Origin: Roseateles_E cavernae
GTDB taxonomy: Bacteria > Pseudomonadota > Gammaproteobacteria > Burkholderiales > Burkholderiaceae_C
NCBI RefSeq assembly: GCF_040187885.1
Contig: NZ_JBDPLH010000015.1
Location: 1 to 64,000 of the forward strand
Reading direction: 5' to 3'
Length of the DNA: 64,000 nt
Position 1 is the stretch's first letter. The number at the start of each line of letters is the position of its first letter. Shown here piece after piece: positions 1 through 7,870 of the stretch. Under the pieces are notes generated by a model. That model did not search any database. It was given only the letters and a program-made list of their open reading frames with translations, and was not told the DNA's origin. A program made the position numbers and the translations under genes.

Positions 1-483
1 GATCTCGCCGGCCTTGCGGCCCGCCAGGGGACAGGGCACGCCGTCAAACAGGCGCACCGGACGCAGATTGACGTACTGGTCGAACTCGCGGCGGAACTTC
101 AGGAGCGAGCCCCACAGCGAGACATGGTCGGGCACGGTGGCCGGCCAGCCGACCGCGCCGAACAGGATGGCGTCCATGCCTTCGAGCTGGGCCTTCCAAT
201 CGTCGGGCATCATCGCGCCGGTCTGGGCGTAGTAGTCGCAGCTGGCCCAGTCGATGTGGGTCAGTGCCAGCTGGAAGCCAAAGCGCTGGGCCGCGGCCTG
301 CAGCGCGCGCAGGCCCTCGGGCATCACTTCCTTGCCGATGCCGTCGCCGGGAATCACCGCGATCTTGTAGGTCNGCTGGAAGCCAAAGCGCTGGGCCGCG
401 GCCTGCAGCGCGCGCAGGCCCTCGGGCATCACTTCCTTGCCGATGCCGTCGCCGGGAATCACCGCGATCTTGTAGGTCTTCAT
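1..483 (-). CDS. dmlA: Tartrate/D-malate dehydrogenase (decarboxylating), N-terminal part
   Basis: NAD-dependent beta-decarboxylating dehydrogenase of the isocitrate/isopropylmalate family, acting on D-malate or tartrate in the cytoplasm. The ATG is at 483-481 and the 3' end lies beyond position 1. The start reads MKTYKIAVIPGDGIGKEV, with the family's PGDGIGKEV nucleotide-site loop, and later segments such as SLWGSLLKFRREFDQY and NLRPVRLF match E. coli DmlA and tartrate dehydrogenases closely. As printed, the first 35 codons occur twice, separated by one N; removing 105 bases restores a normal N terminus, so I read this as an assembly error. It is the last visible gene of the ABC importer/oxidase operon (18 bases after the ATPase stop), which suggests it handles a carboxylic-acid product. 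Confidence 0.85.
   Translation of the reverse strand, partial: MKTYKIAVIPGDGIGKEVMPEGLRALQAAAQRFGFQXTYKIAVIPGDGIGKEVMPEGLRALQAAAQRFGFQLALTHIDWASCDYYAQTGAMMPDDWKAQLEGMDAILFGAVGWPATVPDHVSLWGSLLKFRREFDQYVNLRPVRLFDGVPCPLAGRKAGEI
270..478. repeat. 104-base exact tandem copy around a single N (assembly join)
   Basis: Bases 270-373 and 375-478 are identical, with the N at 374 between them. Copy plus N is 105 bases, so the reading frame of the dehydrogenase survives with 35 repeated codons. A lone N between identical ends is what a scaffolder leaves when two overlapping contigs are joined without collapsing the overlap. A real tandem duplication is the less likely reading. Confidence 0.9.
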
Positions 484-501
484 GGGTTTTCTCGTTCCGA
501 T

Positions 502-2154
502 TCAGGAGTGTTGTGCAGCCGCCGGCTGCTGCTCGTCGAGCCAGCCCTGGCGCAGCTCGGGCACCGAGCGGGCCAGCAGCTCGTAATAGGGATGGTGCGG
601 GCCACGCTCGTAGTCGGCGCGGGCCACCTGGGCCAGCTTGCGGCCGTGCTGCATCACGACAATCTCGTCGCAGACCGAGCGCACCGTGTGCAGATCGTGG
701 CTGATGAAGAGATAGGACAGACCGAGCTCGCGGCGCAGCTCGGCGATCAGGTCCAGCACCGCGGCGCCGACCACCGTGTCCAGCGCCGAGGTGACCTCGT
801 CGCACAGGATCAGGTCGGGCTCGGCGGCCAGCGCGCGCGCCAGATTGACGCGCTGCTTCTGCCCGCCCGACAGACCGCCGGGCAGGCGCTGGGCGCTGGC
901 GGCCGGCAGCTTGACCAGGTCCAGCAGCTCGGCGATGCGCTTCTGCAGCGCCGCGCCGGTCAGGCCTTTGTAGAACTGCAGCGGCCGGGCCAGGATGCGC
1001 TCGATGCTGTGGCTGGGGTTCAACGCGGTATCGGCCATCTGGAACACGATCTGCACGCGGCGCAGCTCGTCCTTGCTGCGCTCGGCCAGGGTCGGCGGCA
1101 TGGCCTTGCCGTTGAACAGCATCTGGCCCTTGGCTGGAGCGATCAGGCCGGCGATGGCGCGCGCCAGGGTGGTCTTGCCCGAGCCCGACTCGCCGATCAC
1201 GCCGATGGCCTGGCCGCGGTAGAGCTTCAGATTGATGTCTTCCAGGATCAGGATGGCCGGCTTGCCCTGCTTGTCGAGCGGGCCGTAGCCGGCCGAGAGG
1301 CCTCTGACCTCCAGCAGCGGCTGGCTGCTGCCGGCCTGGGCCGAGCACTGGCCGCCCGCACGCTCGCGCGGCCGCGCGGCGGCCAGCAGGCACTGGGTGT
1401 AGTCATTGGCCGGGGCCGTGATGATCTGCTCGGTGGCGCCGATCTCGCGCATCGTGCCGTCGCGCAGCACCAGGATGTGGTCGGCCATCTGGGCCACGAC
1501 GGCCAGGTCGTGGCTGACATAGACGGCGGTGGCACGCCGCTCGCGCACGACGCGGCGGAAAGCGCGCAGCACCTCGATCTGCGTCGTCACGTCCAGCGCC
1601 GTGGTCGGCTCGTCGAGTATCACCAGATCGGGGTCACTGATCAGGGCCATCGCCGCCATCAGGCGCTGCAGCTGGCCGCCGGAGACCTGGTGCGGGTAGC
1701 GCGAACCGATGGTGTCGGGATCGGGCAGGGCCAGCTCGCGGAACAGCTCGACAGCCTTGGCCTCGGCCGCGGCGCGCGGCATCAGCCGGTGGATCAGGGC
1801 CGGCTCGACCACCTGGTCCATGATGGTCCGCGAGGGGTTGAACGAGGCGGCGGCGCTCTGCGCGATATAGGCCACCGTGCGGCCGCGCAGCGCACGCTGC
1901 TGCGGCTCGGACAGCGCCAGCACATCGGTGCTGCCTATCGTGATGCTGCCGCCGGCGATGCGGCAACCGTGGCGGGCATAGCCCATCAGCGCCAGCGCGG
2001 TGGTGGTCTTGCCCGAGCCGGACTCGCCGATCAGGGCCAGCACCTCGCCCGGGGCGATGGAGAAGTTCAGCTTGTCGACGATGGCATGCTCGCCGCCGCC
2101 ATTCGCCTTGTCGACGACGATGCGCAGATCGCGGACTGTGACCGGCGCGCCCAT
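502..2154 (-). CDS. Dipeptide/oligopeptide-type ABC importer ATPase, fused DppD-DppF
   Basis: 550-residue cytoplasmic protein with two nucleotide-binding domains that would power import through the two permeases encoded just upstream. Domain 1 has Walker A GESGSGKTT (about residues 43-51), signature VSGGQ (about 157) and Walker B LVILDEPT (about 177). Domain 2 repeats Walker A GESGSGKTT (about 325), LSGGQKQRV and LILCDEVTSALD. Fusion of the D and F subunits is common in this class (GsiA, YejF). The start shares one base with the permease stop (TGATG), implying translational coupling. The substrate cannot be read from sequence; amine or opine-like compounds fit the neighbouring oxidase. Confidence 0.93.
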   Translation of the reverse strand: MGAPVTVRDLRIVVDKANGGGEHAIVDKLNFSIAPGEVLALIGESGSGKTTTALALMGYARHGCRIAGGSITIGSTDVLALSEPQQRALRGRTVAYIAQSAAASFNPSRTIMDQVVEPALIHRLMPRAAAEAKAVELFRELALPDPDTIGSRYPHQVSGGQLQRLMAAMALISDPDLVILDEPTTALDVTTQIEVLRAFRRVVRERRATAVYVSHDLAVVAQMADHILVLRDGTMREIGATEQIITAPANDYTQCLLAAARPRERAGGQCSAQAGSSQPLLEVRGLSAGYGPLDKQGKPAILILEDINLKLYRGQAIGVIGESGSGKTTLARAIAGLIAPAKGQMLFNGKAMPPTLAERSKDELRRVQIVFQMADTALNPSHSIERILARPLQFYKGLTGAALQKRIAELLDLVKLPAASAQRLPGGLSGGQKQRVNLARALAAEPDLILCDEVTSALDTVVGAAVLDLIAELRRELGLSYLFISHDLHTVRSVCDEIVVMQHGRKLAQVARADYERGPHHPYYELLARSVPELRQGWLDEQQPAAAQHS

Positions 2155-3029
2155 CAGTGCACCCCGCCTTCGCGAGCCGCACGGCCCGGCAGATTGTCGA
2201 TCAAGAGATTCACCGCGATGGTCAGGCTGGCGATGGCCAGGGCCGGCGCGATGATGGCGGCGCCGCCGGTCGGCAGCGCGCCGATGTTCTCGCGCACCAG
2301 CGAACCCCAGTCGGCCGCCGGCGGCTGCACGCCCAGACCCAGAAAGCTCAACGAGGCCAAGAGCAGCACCACGTAGACAAAGCGCAGACCCAGATCGGCC
2401 AGCATCGGGTTGACGATATTGGGCAGGATCTCCTGCAGCATGATGTACAGGCGCCCTTCGCCACGCGTGCGGGCCACCACCACATAGTCCATCGCGTTGA
2501 TATTGACGGCCAGCGAGCGGGCGATGCGGTAGGCGCCGGGCACATAGATGATGGCCGCGGTCAGTATCAGCATCGGCAGCGAGGAGCCGAAGGCCGCGAC
2601 CATGATCAGGGCCAGCATCTTGGACGGGATCGAGGTCAGGGTGTCGATGCCGCGGCTCAGGGCGCCGTCCAGCCAGGGCGCGCTGGAGGCCGCCAGCAGG
2701 GCCAGCACGGTGCCGGTGCTGCTGGCCGCCAGCGTGGCCAGCAGGGCCACGCCGACCGTGTAGCGCGCGCCTTCGATCACGCGGGCCAGCATGTCGCGGC
2801 CCAGGTAGTCGGTGCCCAGCCAGTGCTTGGCGCTGATGCCGGCGAACACATCGCCCGCGCCCATATCGGCGCCGCCCTGGCCCATCAGGCTGGGTCCGAT
2901 CAGGGCGGCCAGCATCCAGGCCAGCAGCACGGCCAGGCCCAGCAGGCCGGGCCAGCTCATCGAAGGCAGCAGGCGCCGCCGCGCGCGCGGGGCGGCGGGC
3001 TCTGCCGTGGTGGGGGTCAGGGTGGACAT
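2154..3029 (-). CDS. ABC importer permease, DppC type
   Basis: 291-residue inner-membrane permease of the dipeptide/nickel family. A basic N terminus (RARRRLLPS) precedes a first membrane segment at about residues 27-45. The loop GTDYLGRDMLARVIEGAR is typical of DppC proteins, and the EAA-type coupling loop lies around ARTRGEGRLYIMLQEILPNI. The end SLSFLGLGVQPPAADWG is also family-typical. The ATG at 3029 starts 14 bases after the preceding permease stop; its own stop overlaps the ATPase start by one base. It pairs with the DppB-type permease to form the channel. Confidence 0.93.
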   Translation of the reverse strand: MSTLTPTTAEPAAPRARRRLLPSMSWPGLLGLAVLLAWMLAALIGPSLMGQGGADMGAGDVFAGISAKHWLGTDYLGRDMLARVIEGARYTVGVALLATLAASSTGTVLALLAASSAPWLDGALSRGIDTLTSIPSKMLALIMVAAFGSSLPMLILTAAIIYVPGAYRIARSLAVNINAMDYVVVARTRGEGRLYIMLQEILPNIVNPMLADLGLRFVYVVLLLASLSFLGLGVQPPAADWGSLVRENIGALPTGGAAIIAPALAIASLTIAVNLLIDNLPGRAAREGGVH

Positions 3030-3043
3030 GGGATGGGCCTTGT

Positions 3044-4000
3044 TCAGCGATGGCGCAGGCGGGGGTTGGCGACGATGCTGCAGATGTCGGCCAGGGTAAC
3101 CAGCAGCAGGTAGACGGCGCAGAACAGCATCGCGCAGGTCTGCACCAGCGGCATGTCGCGCTGGCTGACGCCGTCCACCATCAGGCTGGCGATGCCGGGG
3201 TAGTTGAAGATGGTCTCGACGATGATGACGCCGCCCAGCAGATAGGACATCGACAGCGCCACCGCATTGGCGATCGGGCCGATCGCATTCGGCAGCGCAT
3301 GGGCCAGCACCATGCGCGTCGGCGAGGCGCCCTTGAGCCGCACCATCTCGATATAGGGCGCGCGCAGCTGGTCGACCACGGCCGCGCGGGTCATGCGCAT
3401 CATCTGCGCCATCGTCACGCAGCACAGGCTCAGCACCGGCATCGCGAAGGCGCGCAGCATCTGGCCTATCGAGTCGACACTGCTGCTGTAGGAGAGCGCC
3501 GGCAGCCAGCGCAGCTCGACCGCGAAGATCAGCACCGCCAGGGTCGCAACCAGGAACTCCGGCACCGAGACCACGGCCACCGCGCCCGAGCTGGCGAGTC
3601 GGTCGAACCAGGAGCCGCGCCACATCGCCGAGGCGATGCCCAGGGCCAGGGCCAGCGGCACGGCGATGGCGGCGGTGATGGCCGCCAGCTTGACCGAGTT
3701 GGGCAGGCGGCTGGAGATCATGTCGGCCACCGGCAGGTGCGTGACGACCGACAGGCCGGGATTGCCCTGGACCATGCCCGACAGCCATTCCCAGTAGCGC
3801 AGATGGGCCGGCACGTTCAGGCCCATCTGCTCGCGCAGCGCGGCCAGCGATTCGGCCGTGGCCTCCTGGCCAAGCTGGGCCTGCGCCGCATCGCCGGGCA
3901 GCAGGGCCGTGATCGTGAACACGACCGCGGACACCACCAGCAGCGAGACCAGGGCCAGCGCCACGCGGTTGACGATGAGTCGCAGGATCAGCAGGTTCAT
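3044..4000 (-). CDS. ABC importer permease, DppB type
   Basis: 318-residue inner-membrane permease. The N terminus (LRLIVNRVALALVSLLVVSA) is the first helix typical of DppB proteins, followed by the periplasmic part with LPGDAA. The EAA coupling loop is around VRLKGASPTRMVLAHALPN, and GGVIIVETIFNYPGIASL is a family hallmark. It sits 25 bases downstream of the binding-protein gene and just before the DppC-type gene in one minus-strand operon. Together they form the transmembrane pore. Confidence 0.93.
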   Translation of the reverse strand: MNLLILRLIVNRVALALVSLLVVSAVVFTITALLPGDAAQAQLGQEATAESLAALREQMGLNVPAHLRYWEWLSGMVQGNPGLSVVTHLPVADMISSRLPNSVKLAAITAAIAVPLALALGIASAMWRGSWFDRLASSGAVAVVSVPEFLVATLAVLIFAVELRWLPALSYSSSVDSIGQMLRAFAMPVLSLCCVTMAQMMRMTRAAVVDQLRAPYIEMVRLKGASPTRMVLAHALPNAIGPIANAVALSMSYLLGGVIIVETIFNYPGIASLMVDGVSQRDMPLVQTCAMLFCAVYLLLVTLADICSIVANPRLRHR

Positions 4001-4025
4001 GATGGCTTCAGGGGTGAGCGATCAA

Positions 4026-5645
4026 TCAGGCGTCGAGCCAGACATGCTCGGCGAAGGAGTAGCCCATCAGCCCGCCCAGCGGGATCGGCGACAGGCCCTT
4101 GAGCTTGGCATTGTGGCCGTCGATGCTGGCCAGGAACAGCGGGATGCCGATGCCGGCGTCCTGGTGGATCATGGTCTGCATATCGGCATACATCTGCTTG
4201 CGCTTGGCCAGGTCGGTCTCGGCGCGGGCACCGATCAGCAGCTGGTCGAACTTCTCGTTCTTCCAGCGCGATTCGTTCCAGGCCGCGTCCGACTTGAACA
4301 GCAGGGTCAGCAGCGCGTCGGCGCTGGGGCGCGGGTTGATATTGCCGAAGCCCACCGGGCTGTTCAGCCAGTGGTTGGCCCAGTAGCCATCGGCCGGCAT
4401 GCGCTTGACGTCCAGGTTCAGGCCGACGCGCTGGGCCGCCTGCTGCAGCACCAGGGCCGTCTCGACCGAGTACATCGCGGCCGGCGACACCACGACCGGT
4501 ATGGCCGCGCTGCCCAGATTGGCCTTCTTCAGATGGAACCTGGCCTTCTCCGGATCGTAGGGGCGCTGCGGCAGGCCGGCGAAGTGGAAGCGGTTGGTCG
4601 GGTCGATCGGCTGATCGTTGGCGATCACCGCATGGCCCAAGGCGATGGACTTCTTCATCTGCTCGCGGTCGAACAGATGCTTCATCGCCAGCACGAAGTC
4701 CGGGTTCGCGCCCGGGCCCATATCGCGGCGCATGATCAGGTCCGAATACTGACCCGACTGGGTCGTGAAGATCGCATAGCCGGGTGTGCCCTTGACCCGG
4801 TCCACCGAGCGGGGGTTGACCGCGCCGACCAGGTCCAGATCGCCGGACAGCAGGGCATTGACGCGCGCGCCCTCGTCGCCGATGCCGACGAACTCGATCT
4901 CGTCCAGATAGGGCCGGCCGGGCTTCCAGTAGGCCTCGTTGCGCACCGCGATCGAGCGCACGCCGGGCTTGAATTCCTTCAGCTTGTAGGGGCCGGTGCC
5001 GATGCCGGTCGTGAAATCGGTCGTGCCGTCCTTGACGATCATGAAGTGGAAGGTGCCGAGAATCACCGGCAGATCGGCGTTGGGCGCGCTCAAGGTGATG
5101 GTCACCTCGTTGGCGCCGGTCGCCTTGACCGTGTCGATCTGGTCGGCCAGGGCCTTGGCCTTGGAGGCGGTGGCGGCGTCCTTGTGGCGGGCAATCGAGA
5201 ACACCACGTCGGCGGGGGTCAGGGCCTTGCCGTCATGGAAGACCACGCCCTTGCGCAGCTTGAAGACCCAGACCTTGGCGTCCTTGGTCACGAACTCCTC
5301 GGCCAGGGCCGGCTGCGGCGTCAGGCTGCCGTCCAGCGAGGTCAGGCCGTTGTAGAGCATGGTGCCGCGCGAGTAGTCCGTCTGGTTGGACATCTTGGCG
5401 GGGTCCAGCGTGTCGGTGATCGCGGCGGTGGCGCCGGCCACGCGGATCTTGCCGCCCCGCTTGGGCGTCTGCGCATGGGCCGACAGCGCGGTGCCCGCCA
5501 GGCCGCCGGCCAGGCCGAGCTGCATGCCGCCGGCCATCAACATGGACAGGATGTCGCGGCGCGTCGCGCCACGCTGGATCGCATCCATCACACGGGTGCT
5601 TTCCTGGGGACCGATCAGGGTTTGCAGCTTCTTGCTCTCGTTCAT
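4026..5645 (-). CDS. ABC importer periplasmic binding protein (SBP family 5), probable Tat export
   Basis: 539-residue solute-binding protein of the dipeptide/nickel family that captures the substrate for the DppBC-like channel. The first 27 residues are not a normal signal; then comes TRRDILSML, a twin-arginine-like motif, a hydrophobic stretch rich in G/L/A and an AHAQT cleavage-like site near residue 60. That suggests Tat rather than Sec export, unusual for this family but known. The mature part has LRKGVVFHDGKALTPADVVF and GTGPYKLKEF, both family 5 hallmarks. The gene opens the transport part of the operon, 57 bases after the oxidase stop. Ligand unknown. Confidence 0.9.
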   Translation of the reverse strand: MNESKKLQTLIGPQESTRVMDAIQRGATRRDILSMLMAGGMQLGLAGGLAGTALSAHAQTPKRGGKIRVAGATAAITDTLDPAKMSNQTDYSRGTMLYNGLTSLDGSLTPQPALAEEFVTKDAKVWVFKLRKGVVFHDGKALTPADVVFSIARHKDAATASKAKALADQIDTVKATGANEVTITLSAPNADLPVILGTFHFMIVKDGTTDFTTGIGTGPYKLKEFKPGVRSIAVRNEAYWKPGRPYLDEIEFVGIGDEGARVNALLSGDLDLVGAVNPRSVDRVKGTPGYAIFTTQSGQYSDLIMRRDMGPGANPDFVLAMKHLFDREQMKKSIALGHAVIANDQPIDPTNRFHFAGLPQRPYDPEKARFHLKKANLGSAAIPVVVSPAAMYSVETALVLQQAAQRVGLNLDVKRMPADGYWANHWLNSPVGFGNINPRPSADALLTLLFKSDAAWNESRWKNEKFDQLLIGARAETDLAKRKQMYADMQTMIHQDAGIGIPLFLASIDGHNAKLKGLSPIPLGGLMGYSFAEHVWLDA

Positions 5646-5702
5646 GATTTTTCTCCGGGGTGGAAGAGGAGACGGACAGAAAGACGGGACGGAAGGAACA
5701 AC

Positions 5703-6992
5703 TCAGGACACCATGTCCTTGAGGCGGTAGTAAAGCCCTACCGCGGGCAAAAACCAGGGTGGGCCCAGATGGCCCGGGATGGCCGGCCAGGGCCGGTCGC
5801 GCCAGGGGTTGGCGCCCGCATTGCCCAGCATGGTCTCGGCCATGCGCTGGCCCATGTGCACCGACATCTGCGTGCCATGGCCGCTATAGCCCAGCGAGTA
5901 GTACAGGCCGTCGCGCTCGCCGGCATGGGGCAGGCGGTCCTGGCTCATGTCGACCAGGCCGCCCCAGCAGTAGTCGATGCGCACATCGGCCAGCTGCGGA
6001 AAGATCTCGACCATGCCGCGCTTCAGGATCTCGCCGCTCTTCTGGTCCGAGGTCGGGCTGGAGATCGCGAAGCGCGCCCGGCCGCCGAACACCAGGCGGT
6101 GGTCCGGCGTCATGCGGAAGTAGTGATGGATATTGGCCACCGTCACATAGGTGCGGCGGCCGGCCAGCAGGGCCTGGGCACGTTCGGCGCCGAGCGGCTC
6201 GGTCACGACGATGAAGCTGCCGATGCCGACGATGCGCCGGCGCAGCCAGCCAAAGGTCCCGTAGCCGCCGTGCAGCGTGGCGCCGGTGGCCACCAGCACC
6301 TGCTTGGCGCGCACCGTGCCGCGCGGCGTGTGGACGAGGTGCGCCTCGCTTTGGCCCTGGCGCTGCAGCTTCAGCACCGGCGTATTCAGATGGATCTGCG
6401 CGCCGCTGCGCTGGGCCGCCTGGGCCAGGCCCGCGGCAAAGCGGCCCATATGCATCTGCGCGCTCTTCTTCTGCAGCAGGCCGCCGACGAAGCGCTCGCT
6501 GGCCACCTCGTCGCGCACCCGGCGCGCGTCCAGCAACTCCACATCGGGGTCGACCTCGCGCGCCAGCCGCTCGCAGCTGCGCGCCAGCGCCTCGTAATGC
6601 GCCGGCTTGGTGGCCAGCTTGAGCTTGCCGTTGCGCTGGAAGTCGCAGTCGATCTGCTCCTCCTGCACCAGGCGCGCCACGGTGTCGACCGCGGCATCGA
6701 ACTCGCGGTACCAGGCGCGCGCCTTGTCGACGCCGTACTGCTCGGCCGCCGCCGCATAGTCGACCGCCAGGCCGTTGTTGACGTGGCCGCCGTTGCGGCC
6801 CGAGGCCTCCTTGGCGACCCGGTCACAGGCTTCCAGCACGATCACCTTGGCGCCGCGCTGGGCCAGGCTGCGCGCGGCCGACAGGCCGGTGAAGCCGCCG
6901 CCGACGATCACCACATCGGCGTTCGCCGGCAGCTCGGCCGCGGCCGGCGTGAAAGCCGGCGCCGAATCGGTCCAGAAGGAATCGAGCTTCAT
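5703..6992 (-). CDS. FAD-dependent amine oxidase, PuuB-like (DAO family)
   Basis: 429-residue cytoplasmic flavoprotein of the D-amino-acid-oxidase fold, closest in pattern to gamma-glutamylputrescine oxidase. The N-terminal dinucleotide motif VVIVGGGFTGLSAARSL (about residues 28-44) is followed by EASGRNGGHVNNG, the signature of PuuB/OrdL-type oxidases. The C-terminal GYSGHGTQMSVHMGQ supplies the usual FAD-contact segment. It would oxidise a secondary amine or N-substituted amino acid to an imine/aldehyde, which the nearby aldehyde dehydrogenase could take on. It lies between a type II HAD gene (14 bases upstream) and the ABC importer genes. Exact substrate is inference. Confidence 0.88.
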   Translation of the reverse strand: MKLDSFWTDSAPAFTPAAAELPANADVVIVGGGFTGLSAARSLAQRGAKVIVLEACDRVAKEASGRNGGHVNNGLAVDYAAAAEQYGVDKARAWYREFDAAVDTVARLVQEEQIDCDFQRNGKLKLATKPAHYEALARSCERLAREVDPDVELLDARRVRDEVASERFVGGLLQKKSAQMHMGRFAAGLAQAAQRSGAQIHLNTPVLKLQRQGQSEAHLVHTPRGTVRAKQVLVATGATLHGGYGTFGWLRRRIVGIGSFIVVTEPLGAERAQALLAGRRTYVTVANIHHYFRMTPDHRLVFGGRARFAISSPTSDQKSGEILKRGMVEIFPQLADVRIDYCWGGLVDMSQDRLPHAGERDGLYYSLGYSGHGTQMSVHMGQRMAETMLGNAGANPWRDRPWPAIPGHLGPPWFLPAVGLYYRLKDMVS

Positions 6993-7006
6993 GGCGGCTG
7001 GGGTGT

Positions 7007-7684
7007 TCAGAGACCGACGACGCCCGGCAGGCCGCCGATGTCCGCGATCTCCACATAGTTGTAGGCCGGGTTGCCCGGGCCGTGGCCACGGTTGACGAAG
7101 ACCTTGTTCTTGATGCCCAGGTCGTCGGCCGACATCAGGTCGTAGCGCAGGCTGGACGAGACGTGCAGCAGGTCCTCGGGATTCGCGTTCAGCGAGTCCA
7201 GCATGTATTCAAACGCCTTCAGGCGCGGCTTGTAGGCCTGGGCCTGCTGGGCCGTGTAGACGCGGTGGAAGGGCGCGCCGAGCAGGGCCACATTCTTCTG
7301 GATCTGGTTGTCCGAGGCGTTGGACAGGATCACCAGCGGGATCTCCTTGGCGATCTTGGCCAGGCCGGCCGGCACATCCTCGTGCGGGGTCCAGGTGGGC
7401 ACGGCATCGTAGTACTGCTGGGCCTCGTGGTCGAAGTACTGGATGCCCCATTTCTTGCACAGGCGGCGCACCGCGTTCTTCAGTACCACCTCGTAAGGCT
7501 GCCAGTCGCCCAGCACCTCGTCGAAGCGGTAGGCCGAGAAGTCGGCGATGAAGGCGTCCATCTGCTCGGGCTTGATGCGGTCGGCAAAGATGTCGCGGGT
7601 CATCTCGCCCATGCGGAAGCGCGTCAGCGTGCCGTAGCAGTCGAAGGTGATGTATTTGGGACGGAAGATAGCCATATCAGTCAT
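7007..7684 (-). CDS. Type II haloacid dehalogenase-like HAD hydrolase
   Basis: 225-residue HAD-superfamily hydrolase. The nucleophile motif is YITFDCYGTLT near residues 11-21. Motif 2 is VILSNAS, and the cap pattern and the lysine in YKPRLKAFEYML match L-2-haloacid dehalogenases. These enzymes hydrolyse L-2-haloacids or act as small-molecule phosphatases; the sequence alone does not decide which. A second ATG at 7675 (MAIFRPKY) is an equally plausible start. It is the first gene of the operon with the amine oxidase and ABC importer, so it probably acts on a substrate of that pathway. A second type II HAD lies at 25045. Confidence 0.85.
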   Translation of the reverse strand: MTDMAIFRPKYITFDCYGTLTRFRMGEMTRDIFADRIKPEQMDAFIADFSAYRFDEVLGDWQPYEVVLKNAVRRLCKKWGIQYFDHEAQQYYDAVPTWTPHEDVPAGLAKIAKEIPLVILSNASDNQIQKNVALLGAPFHRVYTAQQAQAYKPRLKAFEYMLDSLNANPEDLLHVSSSLRYDLMSADDLGIKNKVFVNRGHGPGNPAYNYVEIADIGGLPGVVGL

Positions 7685-7870
7685 TCCTTGGTCGGGTCAA
7701 GCGGGTGTCAAAAACCACCTGCACACGCTGCTGTCATCTGGATTTCATTGAAGCATGTGAAGTGAACAGATATGCAGGGTATTGGCCGGGGGGCGCACAC
7801 AAAACTGTGGTTTGGGTGCCCGCCTGCGGCATAGCGTGCGGCGTGCGCCAGCCCTGGGCGGGCGTGCACA

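Noticed and set aside
3858..7058. A plus-strand open frame of over 1000 codons opposite the binding protein, amine oxidase and permease genes
   Set aside because: It is a shadow frame caused by high GC. The minus-strand genes have clear family motifs; the plus-strand product is repetitive, rich in Gln, His, Arg and Gly, with no recognisable domain.
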